A stretch of 64,000 nt of DNA, from NCBI GenBank assembly GCA_041686855.1, contig JAWLDA010000001.1:186001-250000 (forward strand). Direction: 5' to 3'. The position numbers were made by a program, and so were the translations under genes. How positions within the stretch are numbered: the stretch's first letter is position 1; each line of letters starts with the position of its first letter. Positions 7,794 to 16,684 of the stretch are shown here, piece by piece. This DNA is from JAWLDA01 sp041686855. GTDB taxonomy: Bacteria; Bacillota; Limnochordia; DTU080; RSA5. The notes under the pieces were generated by a model, which searched no databases, was not told where the DNA came from, and worked only from the letters and a program-made list of their open reading frames with translations.

Positions 7794-9063
7794 GGCGGGC
7801 CTGCACAACCGACTGGGCTTCGGTCAAAGCGGACTGAGCGTCTTTCCTGAGGTTGACGACATCGAGCAACGCCTTGTGCATCTCGAGCCAGGCTGGGTTA
7901 ATATCCAAAGGCGTTCCCGGAATCGCCACTGTTTCGCTTGCAAGCATTGCCTCGATCATCTGTTGGTAAAGCGGATCGTCATACTCGTTCATGAAGTGAC
8001 GGGCGTTCTCGATCTTTGCCGGCGGGACCCCTGATTCTTTAGCAAAGGTGGCAGCCTGCTCTGCCTCCATCATCCAGGTGATGAACGTCCAGGCCTCGTC
8101 AGGGTGTTTGGCCCGCTCCGGAATCACAAAACCTTCACCTGCCATATAGAGCCGAGACTCAGCATCGCCCGGCGCAGCAGGATACGGGGCGAACCCGATG
8201 TCGTCGGTGCTCCAACCAAGATCAGAGTACTGGATCACGTTGCCTGACGTGACCATCGACATGGCCAACTTGTGGTTCGTGAGGTCGGCGACGCCCCACG
8301 ACCGGCCCATCAGAGGTTGGAGGTCCTGGGCCCAGGAGCCGAGCCACTGCATCATTTCGACGTTCCTTTCTCCGTCGACTATCACTCGGTGATCCTCTGC
8401 ATCCCACCAGTTAGAGCCCCAGAGCAACGATTGTACCAGCCCGTACGTTCCGACGCCTAGCCAAGGAACAAAGGCGAGCTGCTCGGCGACGCCGTCTGGG
8501 TTGGTGCGAAGGAGGCGGCGATGGAGGGTCGGCATCTCATCCATGGAGACCGGCGGTGCGTTGGGATCGAGGCCGGATTCGCTAAAGAGCTTCTTATTCC
8601 ACGCGAGGATGGACATGGGGAATCCATCTCTGGGGAGTCCGTAGTAGCGACCCCGATGGGTGACGGTGCCGAGGGTGGCTGGAAACCACTCTTTCTCAAG
8701 ATTCCAACCCGTCGCCTCAATGTACGGCGTCAAGTCTTTGAGAATACCGGTGAGTTTGAGATCGGTGACGAGGGCGCGATCAAAGTAAATGACGTCGGGG
8801 AGTTCGCCCGAGACCTCGGCAGCGATCAAGTGAGAGGAGTTGGCGAGGTTGCCGGGGACAGGTATCAGCTCAACGTGAATAGTCGGATGCTCGGCGTTAA
8901 ACTGCTCGACGAGCGCCTCTTCAAATTGGGCGCGGCCGTGCATGTTCCAATACGTCACTTTGGTCTGGCCCAAACCAACTGCTGTCACTGAGAGAAAGAC
9001 GACGGTAAACGTGAGTACGCTTAACAGTGCTGCGCGACGTGTACGGTTTCGACAGAGACGCAT
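7753..9063 (-). CDS. ABC transporter extracellular solute-binding protein (family 1)
   Basis: A 436-residue secreted protein with a Sec signal peptide (basic RNRTRR, hydrophobic core LLSVLTFTVVFLSV, likely cleavage near GLGQ). The mature part has the family-1 sugar-binding pattern: QFEEALVEQFNAEHPTIHVE, DVIYFDRALV, YYGLPRDGFPMSILAWNKKLF and a C-terminal PDEAWTFITWMME. The family captures oligosaccharides or polyols and passes them to ABC permeases. No lipobox Cys is seen, so anchoring is unclear. The gene is divergent from another binding protein, and no permease or ATPase gene is nearby. Confidence 0.9.
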   Translation of the reverse strand: MRLCRNRTRRAALLSVLTFTVVFLSVTAVGLGQTKVTYWNMHGRAQFEEALVEQFNAEHPTIHVELIPVPGNLANSSHLIAAEVSGELPDVIYFDRALVTDLKLTGILKDLTPYIEATGWNLEKEWFPATLGTVTHRGRYYGLPRDGFPMSILAWNKKLFSESGLDPNAPPVSMDEMPTLHRRLLRTNPDGVAEQLAFVPWLGVGTYGLVQSLLWGSNWWDAEDHRVIVDGERNVEMMQWLGSWAQDLQPLMGRSWGVADLTNHKLAMSMVTSGNVIQYSDLGWSTDDIGFAPYPAAPGDAESRLYMAGEGFVIPERAKHPDEAWTFITWMMEAEQAATFAKESGVPPAKIENARHFMNEYDDPLYQQMIEAMLASETVAIPGTPLDINPAWLEMHKALLDVVNLRKDAQSALTEAQSVVQARLNEYLNTNGPWWE

Positions 9064-9181
9064 TTGTTACATACCCCCTCATATTCATTAGTTGGAATCG
9101 TTCGATATCTGAGTATTGGCATAACGTTAGACTCGGTATGACCGAATTCCTCTTGTGATGATATGATTCTCCTCTCATCGC

Positions 9182-9208
9182 CTTCCAGCCATTGTCATAA
9201 GCTGGAAG
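9182..9208 (+). other. Inverted repeat in divergent promoter region of two binding-protein genes
   Basis: CTTCCAGC (9182-9189) and GCTGGAAG (9201-9208) form an 8-bp inverted repeat with an 11-base spacer, 45 bases before the TTG start at 9254. It could be an operator or a 5'-leader hairpin. Confidence 0.35.
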
Positions 9209-9253
9209 CGGGCCATGTGTCCGCAAGACCCATACCCGAGAGGAGGACGCTCA

Positions 9254-10528
9254 TTGTCCGCACGGAAACGGCTCGTTCTTTTGTGTGTGATCGGGATCGT
9301 CACTATTTCAGTCTCGCTAACCGGCGCTGCGGAACCGACTGTCTTGACAGTTTTCACCAACGGCTCAGTGGAGTACTTGGAGAGCACACGTCTCTTCTTT
9401 GACGAGGTGGAGCGGCAACATCCGGACCTACGGTTCAACATCGAGACTGGGGGTCTAGACAAGTTCCTGGTGATGTACTCCGCCGGCGTCGTGCCCGATT
9501 TGCTTCGGCTTTATGGGCAAAACGTGCCCGAGTATGCCGCGCGGGGCCTGATTCAACCCCTCCAACCCTATATGGATAAGTCGAGCCTCAAACCACAGGA
9601 TTTTCTACCTGTACTCGTCGAGCGGAGCTTGAGTTACAACGGGGAGATTTACAGCCTCTCCTGGGGTATGTCTGTCACGTCGCTCTTTGTGAACGAAGAT
9701 CGCTTTAACGCGGCGGGGATCGGGATGCCCGATGAATCCTGGCACTGGGAGACCGAAGGAGTGGAAGCGGCTCGAAAGCTCTCCCAGGATAACAACAGTG
9801 ACGGGACGATAGATCACTACTTTCTGAATCACATTGGGACAGGGACAAACGCGTCTGCCTTTGTGTACATGGGTGGGGGCGAAATCTTCGATACCGAGAT
9901 GAACTACGTCGGCGACACTGCCGAAACGGTGGAGACGTTGGAGTTTGTTTACGACCTCATGACTGTGAACAACGCGATGCCGACTCCGACGCGAGGCGGC
10001 GGTCCGTGGGACCTGCCATCGCACAACACCAGCGCCTTTATCACGGGGAGCTGGTATGTCTCGGCGCTTCTGCGTCAGCAGGTCGGATTTGAGTGGGATA
10101 TCGCGCTTATTCCCAGCCTCAATGGTCGTCGCGGAACGAGCATTTGGCCCGAGACGCCATGGGCCATTCCGGCGAACGCGGCGCATCCAGATCTCTCGTG
10201 GCGGGTGATGGAGTTCATAGGGAGTCGAGAGGGGCAGACGCTGGCGACCGGATTAGGCTTGGCCATGCCGCCTCTAAGGCTCGACGTTGCCCAGTCAGCG
10301 TTTATGGATGAGTACCCGGATCTCAGCACGGGGAGCATCATTGAGATGACGCTCGCCGATTTGACCAAGACGATCCCGACGGCGCCTACATCTGCGCGAC
10401 AACCCTGGTATGACGCTCTCGCTGCCTTCCTGCGAGGAGAGATATCAGCCCGTCAAGCTGTTGACCGGGCCCGAGTTGGCGCTCAGGCGGCCGTCGAGGA
10501 GTTTCGCAAAAATATCGTAGTCCAGTAG
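9254..10528 (+). CDS. ABC transporter extracellular solute-binding protein
   Basis: A 424-residue secreted protein. The TTG at 9254 is the likely start: AGGAGG lies seven bases upstream, and the resulting N-terminus SARKRLVLLCVIGIVTISVS is a normal signal peptide, whereas upstream in-frame starts add a non-signal extension. The mature part has SBP hallmarks: VVPDLLRLYGQNVPEYAARG, LSWGMSVTSLFVNEDRF, a calcium-loop-like DNNSDGTIDHY and GTSIWPETPWAIPANAAHP. It probably binds a carbohydrate. It is followed by a hairpin terminator, so it forms a single-gene transcript without transporter membrane subunits. Confidence 0.9.
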   Translation: MSARKRLVLLCVIGIVTISVSLTGAAEPTVLTVFTNGSVEYLESTRLFFDEVERQHPDLRFNIETGGLDKFLVMYSAGVVPDLLRLYGQNVPEYAARGLIQPLQPYMDKSSLKPQDFLPVLVERSLSYNGEIYSLSWGMSVTSLFVNEDRFNAAGIGMPDESWHWETEGVEAARKLSQDNNSDGTIDHYFLNHIGTGTNASAFVYMGGGEIFDTEMNYVGDTAETVETLEFVYDLMTVNNAMPTPTRGGGPWDLPSHNTSAFITGSWYVSALLRQQVGFEWDIALIPSLNGRRGTSIWPETPWAIPANAAHPDLSWRVMEFIGSREGQTLATGLGLAMPPLRLDVAQSAFMDEYPDLSTGSIIEMTLADLTKTIPTAPTSARQPWYDALAAFLRGEISARQAVDRARVGAQAAVEEFRKNIVVQ

Positions 10529-10546
10529 GGCCACTTGCGGGAGCTG

Positions 10547-10579
10547 ATCCCCGCCCCATCACTGGTCGGGCGGGGATTT
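10547..10579 (+). terminator. Rho-independent-type terminator hairpin
   Basis: ATCCCCGCCC (10547-10556) pairs perfectly with GGGCGGGGAT (10568-10577) around an 11-base loop, followed by TT. It lies between convergent genes and may serve both strands, although the T-tract is short. Confidence 0.65.
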
Positions 10580-10583
10580 CAGG

Positions 10584-11624
10584 TTAGGCGTCCCCGCTCG
10601 CCTCATTCAGCCAACGATCAAACCACGCCACCGTGAGCGCACGGCTGTAATTAGGAATCTCATGACCGCCGCCAAAGAGGAAGTTGGCAAAGCCTTCGGG
10701 ATTGCCCAGCAATCGGTAAACCTTAAAGAGCTGTGCGCCAAACTCCCCGAGGGTGTGGTTGTTTCCGTATGACTCGTCACTTAACCCTGAAATGTTGAGA
10801 AAGGCTCGAGGTGCAATGAGGCTAGCAAATTCGTGGAGATCGAATGGGGGCTCCTGCCCGGCCATAAAGATTGGGCGCAATGCGGGAATGTACTGGTACC
10901 ACGAGTCTCGCGCCCAATTGAGCCGCTTGGGGTTCCCTGTCCACGTCGTGACGCCGCAACTTGAGACAGCGGCTTTGATGCGCTCGTCGAAGGCGGCGAC
11001 AAAGAGGCTTCCGTGGCCACCTAGCGAGTGTCCGACTGCTCCGATGCGCTCAGGATCGACTTCAGGGACACCGACAAGGACATCGAGGGCGCGTTGGCCG
11101 TCCCAAATTGCCTTTCCAACGGCTGACCACTCAGGATGGCGCTGGTAAAATCGCTCGGTGTCATAGGCGCGCATGCCGGGCTCTTGGCGCTCTCCGGATG
11201 CGAGGTGATCAGGCGAGAGCGTGACAAAGCCGTGGTCGGCGAGGAACCGTCCGTAGTCCCGTCCCGGCTTACTCCCTGCACCGAGTTGAGTATCTTTTGC
11301 CTCCTCAGATGTGCCATGGAGGCAGAGGACAGCAGCCCCATGCTTTCGCCGGTCTGCGTGGGGTATGAGAAGGTGGGCTCGCACCTCTTCGCCCGGCGAG
11401 GCTTCGTAGCCGATGTAAAGGTGGCGGTAGTTTGTTTGGTCGGCGCTGCGGTACACTCGCATCTCGGGCTCGGGGACATCTCCGTAGGGAGGGCGGCCAA
11501 TGACGTCTAGGATGAGCTCTTGGAGTTGCCCTCGCTTTGCATGCCAGCGTTCGGGGGAATCGATAGGCCGGTCCTGCTGATTGAGTGCTGCAAGAAGATC
11601 AGGGAGTCCTTGGTGAGTGGACAC
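10584..11624 (-). CDS. Alpha/beta hydrolase (acetyl xylan esterase / dienelactone hydrolase type)
   Basis: A 346-residue alpha/beta hydrolase without a signal peptide. The nucleophile elbow is GHSLGGHGS, the acid is probably Asp in ISGLSDESYG, and the histidine is in GGGHEIPNYSR. An oxyanion-type AAVLCLHGT strand comes earlier. This branch (often annotated 'prolyl oligopeptidase-like' or 'acetylxylan esterase') removes acyl groups from carbohydrates. The GTG start follows GAGGAG with an 11-base spacing. It lies between binding-protein genes, which fits deacylation of imported saccharides. Confidence 0.82.
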   Translation of the reverse strand: MSTHQGLPDLLAALNQQDRPIDSPERWHAKRGQLQELILDVIGRPPYGDVPEPEMRVYRSADQTNYRHLYIGYEASPGEEVRAHLLIPHADRRKHGAAVLCLHGTSEEAKDTQLGAGSKPGRDYGRFLADHGFVTLSPDHLASGERQEPGMRAYDTERFYQRHPEWSAVGKAIWDGQRALDVLVGVPEVDPERIGAVGHSLGGHGSLFVAAFDERIKAAVSSCGVTTWTGNPKRLNWARDSWYQYIPALRPIFMAGQEPPFDLHEFASLIAPRAFLNISGLSDESYGNNHTLGEFGAQLFKVYRLLGNPEGFANFLFGGGHEIPNYSRALTVAWFDRWLNEASGDA

Positions 11625-11645
11625 GTCTGTGTTCGCTCCTCTATT

Positions 11646-11681
11646 AAGAAAGACCCCGGGAACGAGGCTCTCCCCGGGGTC
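11646..11681 (-). terminator. Intrinsic terminator for the minus-strand binding-protein gene
   Basis: On the minus strand, GACCCCGGG and CCCGGGGTC (11673-11681 and 11652-11660) form a 9-bp perfect stem followed by TTTCTT. It lies 18 bases after the stop of the gene at 11699. Confidence 0.75.
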
Positions 11682-11698
11682 ACTTTACGTTCTCGAGA

Positions 11699-12935
11699 TT
11701 AACGGTACGCTTCTTCGAGCACTCGGTTGACGGCGTCGATGGCTCGCTGAATTCCTTCAGGGATCGGCCGCTCCTGCTGCAGCACAGGGTGGAGCTCGGT
11801 CCGCTTGGCGGCTTGCCACTGGGCCCAGTCCGGCGTCCATTCACCGTCACGCATGTACTCCACCGAACGAGCGAGGACCGCGGAGGTTGGCGTGAGGTTC
11901 CACTGAGAGATGAGCGAGCGTCGTGTCGGCAAGTTGTACTCGCTCGAAGTCGTCACAACCGATTCGTAACTGACGAGCTCCGAGAGGATCCGCATCACGG
12001 CGTCGATCTCTTGAGAGGGCCGCTTCATGACGACCCAGAGGTTTGAACCGCCGTACATCGATCGGGTCACCGGGCCTTGAGGCACCATCTCGACACCGTA
12101 GTTGATATCCTCGGTCGCGTCAATGGCACGCACTTCCCAGCTACCACCAACGTAAATGCCTGTTCGTCCTTGGTTGAACGGCGCGGCTACGCCGATTGGT
12201 GGTGTGGAACGGTCCTGATGCACCATGTCGCTGTAAAGCTGTAAAACCTCTTCCGCACCCGATGGTCCAAAGAGTGCCTCGTGCCGGTCTTCGCTCAACA
12301 CTTGGCCGCCGTAGGCCCGTACAAGCGGATCGAATCGCTGGTGGTCGAGGCTTGGAAGGTAGTACCCCCAGATGTCGTTCTCGCCGTCGCCGTTCACATC
12401 CCGGGCGATGCCGCGTGCCGCGGCCCGCAGGTCGTCCCACGTCCAGGTATCGTCAGGGAAAGCCAGCCCCGATTGGCTAAACAAGTCGCGGTTGTACACC
12501 ATCACGGAGCCGACCCAGTCGTAAGGTAATCCGTAAATGCCTGCTCCGGTGCCGTGAGGGTATCGAACCTCATCGATGACGTGAGGGAGCCAATCCTCGA
12601 TGTCGAGGACACGGGAGAGATGCGGAGCCAAATCGACGATCCCTCCGGCCACAACATGTGAGAAGAAAAGAGTGCCGGCCGTGTCGACGATGTCGGGGAC
12701 TAGATCGGTCCCCAGTGAGACGGTCAACTTGTTTTGCATATCCCCGGTGTTGGCAAAGAGCTCCACTTCGATCTCAATGTCCGGGTACTTCTCCTGCAGA
12801 TCGGGAATGAGTCTCTCGGTGAGCATCTCGTAGCGAGTACGTACCGACCTTGACCGTACTAGCCAGCGCCGCGGGGATCACGGTAACGAGCGCCAGACAG
12901 AGGACCAAGGCGAGCATGACGATGCGATTTCTCAC
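11699..12935 (-). pseudogene. Extracellular solute-binding protein, frameshifted after signal peptide
   Basis: Two frames together make one family-1 solute-binding protein. The first starts at a GTG at 12935 with a GAGGGAG site and encodes a clean signal peptide (IVMLALVLCLALVTVIPAALA). The second runs from about 12840 to 11699 and encodes the mature part (RYEMLTERLIPDLQEKYPD, GIYGLPYDWVGSVMVYNRDL, GRTGIYVGGSWEV). Removing one base near 12826-12845 joins them. So this is either a real inactivating frameshift or a sequence error. The mature part alone would lack export. A proper terminator follows the stop. Confidence 0.75.
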
Positions 12936-13032
12936 AAATCTACAACTCCCTCTCGTTGAAATATGAACCAATATCACTTAATTTCTACCAGTGTGAAACG
13001 AATCCTCGCGCTTTCGGAGGCGAATCGACGCG

Positions 13033-13956
13033 TTAGGGAGTGAACTGTTCCCGATACTGTGTCGGTGTCAGGTTGGTAATCTCCCGGAAGACCTTGCAGA
13101 AGTGTGGAGGGTGTGGGTATCCGACCAGGCGCGCAATCTCCTTAATGGTTAGGGTGGTCGATCGGAGTAGGCGCTTCGCCTTGGCGATTCGACGCATCCT
13201 CACGTACTCACCGAGCGAGCAGCCCGTGCCCCAGCGGATGAGGCGATATACCTGTGCACGACTGTAATGGAGGAGCTCAGAGAGGCTCGCGGCCGTCAAC
13301 TCCTGATCGAGGTGTGACTCGATGTAGTCGATAGCGGCGGCGATTTTTGGGTCATGGTCGGAGGCGCTGATGGCTTGGGCCGTTGTCGTTGAGTGCCCAA
13401 GAAAGCGGCGGAAAAGGAGATCGATCTCGGTGAGCTTGAGCGTGAGAATTTCGTAAGCGAAAGGTGCGGCCCTGTTGAGCTCCTCGCCGATCGTAGTGAA
13501 GAGTTCCTCAACTCGACTGACGTACTCCTTGGGTATTTGGGTTACGGCTACCCCTTGTGGCAGAAGCCCGTCCAAATCCGGGAGTGTTGTCGGGTGTTGA
13601 AAGGGGTCTTCGGCGTTGCGGTCGTCGCTGTTGGCGGCTGCACGCACATGCGGGAGCGCGACCACATTCCAACGCTCGTAGCGTCCTTTCATATCGGGGC
13701 CATGGGGGAAGCGGCTGTCGATCCATACCAAGGAGGGAGCCTCAAGCGGGATGGCCCGGTCGCCGGAAATATACACCCCTTCGCCGCTGCGCACAAAGAG
13801 GATCTCTCGCCCAGGGTGCCGGTGATGACTCGTGTACCCGTCTGTGACGGAGTGGTAGCACATGAGGTTGCGTGGGCCGAGTCGTTGTAACACGGTTGAA
13901 TCCCAATGTGTGTGCGCCGGACTCGCACTCGTGGACGTTGCGTTTTCACTAAACAT
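13033..13956 (-). CDS. AraC family transcriptional regulator with cupin sensor domain
   Basis: A 307-residue regulator. The N-terminal cupin (SHHRHPGREILFVRSGEGVY) would bind a sugar. The C-terminal ~100 residues hold the two helix-turn-helix motifs of AraC/XylS proteins, ending in IKEIARLVGYPHPPHFCKVF and TPTQYREQF. It is divergent from the aminotransferase operon starting at 14146 and lies next to the frameshifted binding-protein gene. It is the likely activator of one or both. An inverted repeat sits in the shared intergenic region. Confidence 0.9.
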   Translation of the reverse strand: MFSENATSTSASPAHTHWDSTVLQRLGPRNLMCYHSVTDGYTSHHRHPGREILFVRSGEGVYISGDRAIPLEAPSLVWIDSRFPHGPDMKGRYERWNVVALPHVRAAANSDDRNAEDPFQHPTTLPDLDGLLPQGVAVTQIPKEYVSRVEELFTTIGEELNRAAPFAYEILTLKLTEIDLLFRRFLGHSTTTAQAISASDHDPKIAAAIDYIESHLDQELTAASLSELLHYSRAQVYRLIRWGTGCSLGEYVRMRRIAKAKRLLRSTTLTIKEIARLVGYPHPPHFCKVFREITNLTPTQYREQFTP

Positions 13957-14046
13957 GCTACGCCCTCTTTAAATCACTTCTAGTTAGTTGAAACGTTGAG
14001 TCACAGATTCTTGGCCGATGCCTTCTGATCCTTGCAATTCAAGATG

Positions 14047-14066
14047 AAACGATAGATTAATCGTTT
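14047..14066 (+). promoter_or_regulatory. Inverted repeat between AraC gene and aminotransferase operon
   Basis: AAACGAT and ATCGTTT are separated by six bases (14047-14053, 14060-14066). A GAAACG half-site recurs at about 13990, closer to the AraC gene. This is a candidate binding site for the divergent AraC regulator. Confidence 0.35.
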
Positions 14067-14145
14067 GATCCAATGGTGGAATGCCTTGTGCGCTTGGATT
14101 GCGGATAATGGGGGTTACCAATCCGACCGTAGGAGGAGATCTAGG

Positions 14146-15399
14146 GTGAGCAGCGAGAAATTGGCAATAGACGGCGGGAGTCCTCTGGTGGACCAACCAT
14201 TCACCCGCAGGCATCCGTTTGGCAAACGCGAACTTGAGCTGGTCCAAGAGGTGCTTGAGAGTCAAGCCCTGGGTGGCCGGAACCACCCGATGACACATCG
14301 ATTCCTTGAGGCGATCCGCTCCTTGTATGGCGTAGAGTATGCTGTGACGGCGACGTCGGGGACTGCTGCGTTACACCTGGCGGTAGGGGCCTTGGGGCTC
14401 AATCCCGGGGATGAAGTGATCACGGCGCCCATCACCGACATGGGCACCGTCATTCCGATTCTCTTTCAAAATGGAGTCCCGATCTTTGCCGACACCAAAC
14501 CGGGTGAGTTACACCTCGATCCCGACGACGTACGGCGTAAGATTACGGATCGGACTAAAGCGATTATCGTCGTGCACCTCAGCGGCAACCCGGCCCAGGT
14601 TGAGCCGTTTGTGCAGATTGCCAAAGAGCACAACCTCTACTTGATTGAGGACTGCTGTCAAGCGCATGCAACCAAGCTGAACGGACGTCACGTCGGTACG
14701 TATGGGGACATCGGTTGCTTCAGTCTCCAGGAGTCCAAGCACATCACGACAGGTGACGGGGGCTTCTGTATCACCAACAATCCTGAGTTGGCCGACCGCA
14801 TGAGCCTCTTTGCCGATAAGGGTTGGCTGCGGGAGCAAGTCTCAGCGGGGCGAGTGTACAGCACCCTGGCCCCCAACTATCGCATGACGGCATTACAGGC
14901 AGCCGTCGGACTCGCGCAGATCGAGAAGGTGGAGGAGGTCGTCGGCGCCCGCAACCGCCTAGGTACCTTGTTGTCCGAAGCGATTGCCGACATACCGGGC
15001 CTTCGACCGGCTCCCGTCACCGAGGGCGCGACGCACTCGTATTGGCACTACCCCCTCATCACTGTTGACTGGACGGCGCGTGAGTTTGCAACGGCACTGC
15101 GGGCGGAGGGCGTCCCGGCCTCGGCGGGATACATTGGCAAACCCATCTTTTTGTGTTCGGAGGTTTTGTACAAGGGGCGGACCTACGGTGAGACACACTT
15201 CCCCTTTGACAGCCCGTACACGGATCGGAGGTTTGAAGATCTCTATGCACCCGGTGTTTGCCCAAACTGTGAGGATGTTCTCGACCATCTGATCGTCCTT
15301 CACTTTTATGAGAACACACCGGAAGATGAGATCATGGCGATGGCCGCGGCCATACGTAAAGTGGCCGACGGTCTGTCGGCCAAGCGCGCGACGGCGTAA
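14146..15399 (+). CDS. DegT/DnrJ/EryC1/StrS family PLP-dependent aminotransferase
   Basis: A 417-residue fold-type I PLP enzyme. Visible features are the TATSGTAALHLAVGALGL cofactor site, VVHLSGNPAQ, the aspartate-containing IEDCCQAHA and the Schiff-base lysine in QESKHITTGDGG. The family transaminates keto-sugars, often nucleotide-linked, or acts on inosose-type compounds with Glu/Gln as donor. The GTG at 14146 follows AGGAGG by nine bases, and upstream in-frame codons lack a site. It starts an operon with a second, class III, aminotransferase and a secreted protein. With no nucleotide-sugar genes nearby, a free amino-sugar or cyclitol substrate is plausible (inference). Confidence 0.88.
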   Translation: MSSEKLAIDGGSPLVDQPFTRRHPFGKRELELVQEVLESQALGGRNHPMTHRFLEAIRSLYGVEYAVTATSGTAALHLAVGALGLNPGDEVITAPITDMGTVIPILFQNGVPIFADTKPGELHLDPDDVRRKITDRTKAIIVVHLSGNPAQVEPFVQIAKEHNLYLIEDCCQAHATKLNGRHVGTYGDIGCFSLQESKHITTGDGGFCITNNPELADRMSLFADKGWLREQVSAGRVYSTLAPNYRMTALQAAVGLAQIEKVEEVVGARNRLGTLLSEAIADIPGLRPAPVTEGATHSYWHYPLITVDWTAREFATALRAEGVPASAGYIGKPIFLCSEVLYKGRTYGETHFPFDSPYTDRRFEDLYAPGVCPNCEDVLDHLIVLHFYENTPEDEIMAMAAAIRKVADGLSAKRATA

Positions 15400-15448
15400 T
15401 CCGAAGTCGGCGCAGCCTGAAGAATCACCGAAAGGGATGATCCTTGCA

Positions 15449-16681
15449 ATGGCAATTGAAGAGAGTTCAAGCGTGGAACGTATGTGGCAGGGCTGGGAGG
15501 ACGCCGAGCGGCTTCTGCCTGGTGGGACCGTCACGATGTCCAAAGTGCCGAACCGAAGCCTACACCCTCACGTACCTGCAAGGATCGTGCGGGGGAAAGG
15601 GTGCCGGGTATGGGACGAGACCGGTCGCTCCTTTATCGACTACCGCAACGGTTTAGGCCCGATGACGCTGGGGTACGCCAACGAGCGGCTCAATCAAGCG
15701 GTTATCCGGCAACTTGAGCTGGGTACTCTCTACGGACACCCCAGCCCCTTGGAAGCAGAGCTCGCCGAGCGCTTGGTCGAAAAGATCCCCTGCGCCGAAC
15801 AGGTCCGTTACCTCAAGACGGGCGGAGAGGCGATGGGCGGGGCGATTCGCATGGCTCGCGCGTACACCAAGCGGCCGTTCATCATCAGCTGTGGGTATCA
15901 CGGGTGGATCAACAACACGGGAGGCGGCATCGAAAAAGGGAACCCGCCCGAGATCGGCGCCTTGACCCGCGCGGCCCGCTTTGGCGACATCGCCTCCTTT
16001 GAAGCGGTGGCAAAGGAAGTGGGCGAAGATCAGGTGGCAGCGCTCACACTGTCGATGCCCTACGCAGATATCTATCCCAATCATCCCTTCTACCAAGAAT
16101 TGCGTGATCTGGCCGACCGGCTCGGCGCGCTCCTTATCTTTGATGAGATCGTCACAGGGTTTCGCCTCCGAATCGGCGGCGCCGGAGAGTACTTTGGCGT
16201 CCAACCGGACCTTGCGGTCTTCTCGAAAGGCATGGCGGCAGGCTTTCCCATCAGCGCCATCTGTGGTCGCACCGACGTGATGAGCTTGGCAGCGACGATC
16301 CCGATCAGCTCCACGTTCGCCGGTGAGACCGTCGGACTGGCGGCGGCTCTTGAGACGATGACCATCTACGAGGAGGAGGACGTTGTCGGCCACCTGTGGG
16401 CGCGTGGTGAGCAACTCATGAACGGCCTCAACCGCCAGTTTAAGGAGCATGTGTTCCCTGGCGAGATCAAGGGACTGGCACCCTGTTCAATGCTGGTCAT
16501 GCAGCCGGGTGCGGAGAATGCCTCCGCACAGGCGGAAGCGTGGATCGACGCCTGCTACGAGCATGGGGTGAGTTTCTACCGCGTGATCTATCCCAACTTT
16601 GCTCACTCCGAAGCCGATATCAACGAGACGTTGGAGCGGTGTGAGCAGGCGCTAGCTTCACTAAAGAGCCGGGGGGTGTAG
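15449..16681 (+). CDS. Class III aminotransferase (glutamate-1-semialdehyde aminomutase-like)
   Basis: A 410-residue PLP protein. It shows the class III layout: LLPGGTVTMSK near the N-terminus, YRNGLGPMTLGYA, RYLKTGGEAMGGAIRMAR, LIFDEIVTGFR (cofactor Asp) and the Schiff-base lysine in AVFSKGMAAGFPISA. The family includes GSA aminomutase, but the catabolic neighbours argue against a role in heme synthesis. The ATG at 15449 follows AAAGGGA; another in-frame ATG lies at 15437. It sits 49 bases after the DegT gene and four bases before the secreted protein gene, so all three are cotranscribed. Confidence 0.85.
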   Translation: MAIEESSSVERMWQGWEDAERLLPGGTVTMSKVPNRSLHPHVPARIVRGKGCRVWDETGRSFIDYRNGLGPMTLGYANERLNQAVIRQLELGTLYGHPSPLEAELAERLVEKIPCAEQVRYLKTGGEAMGGAIRMARAYTKRPFIISCGYHGWINNTGGGIEKGNPPEIGALTRAARFGDIASFEAVAKEVGEDQVAALTLSMPYADIYPNHPFYQELRDLADRLGALLIFDEIVTGFRLRIGGAGEYFGVQPDLAVFSKGMAAGFPISAICGRTDVMSLAATIPISSTFAGETVGLAAALETMTIYEEEDVVGHLWARGEQLMNGLNRQFKEHVFPGEIKGLAPCSMLVMQPGAENASAQAEAWIDACYEHGVSFYRVIYPNFAHSEADINETLERCEQALASLKSRGV

Positions 16682-16684
16682 CGG

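Noticed and set aside
11646..11681. Terminator for the plus strand
   Set aside because: No plus-strand gene ends here; the T-rich tail follows the stem only on the minus strand.
12774..12977. Separate small secreted protein gene
   Set aside because: It is only a signal peptide whose continuation in another frame is a solute-binding protein; it is treated as one frameshifted gene.
15653..16450. 265-residue minus-strand open frame
   Set aside because: It is antisense to the class III aminotransferase, with no motif and biased composition.
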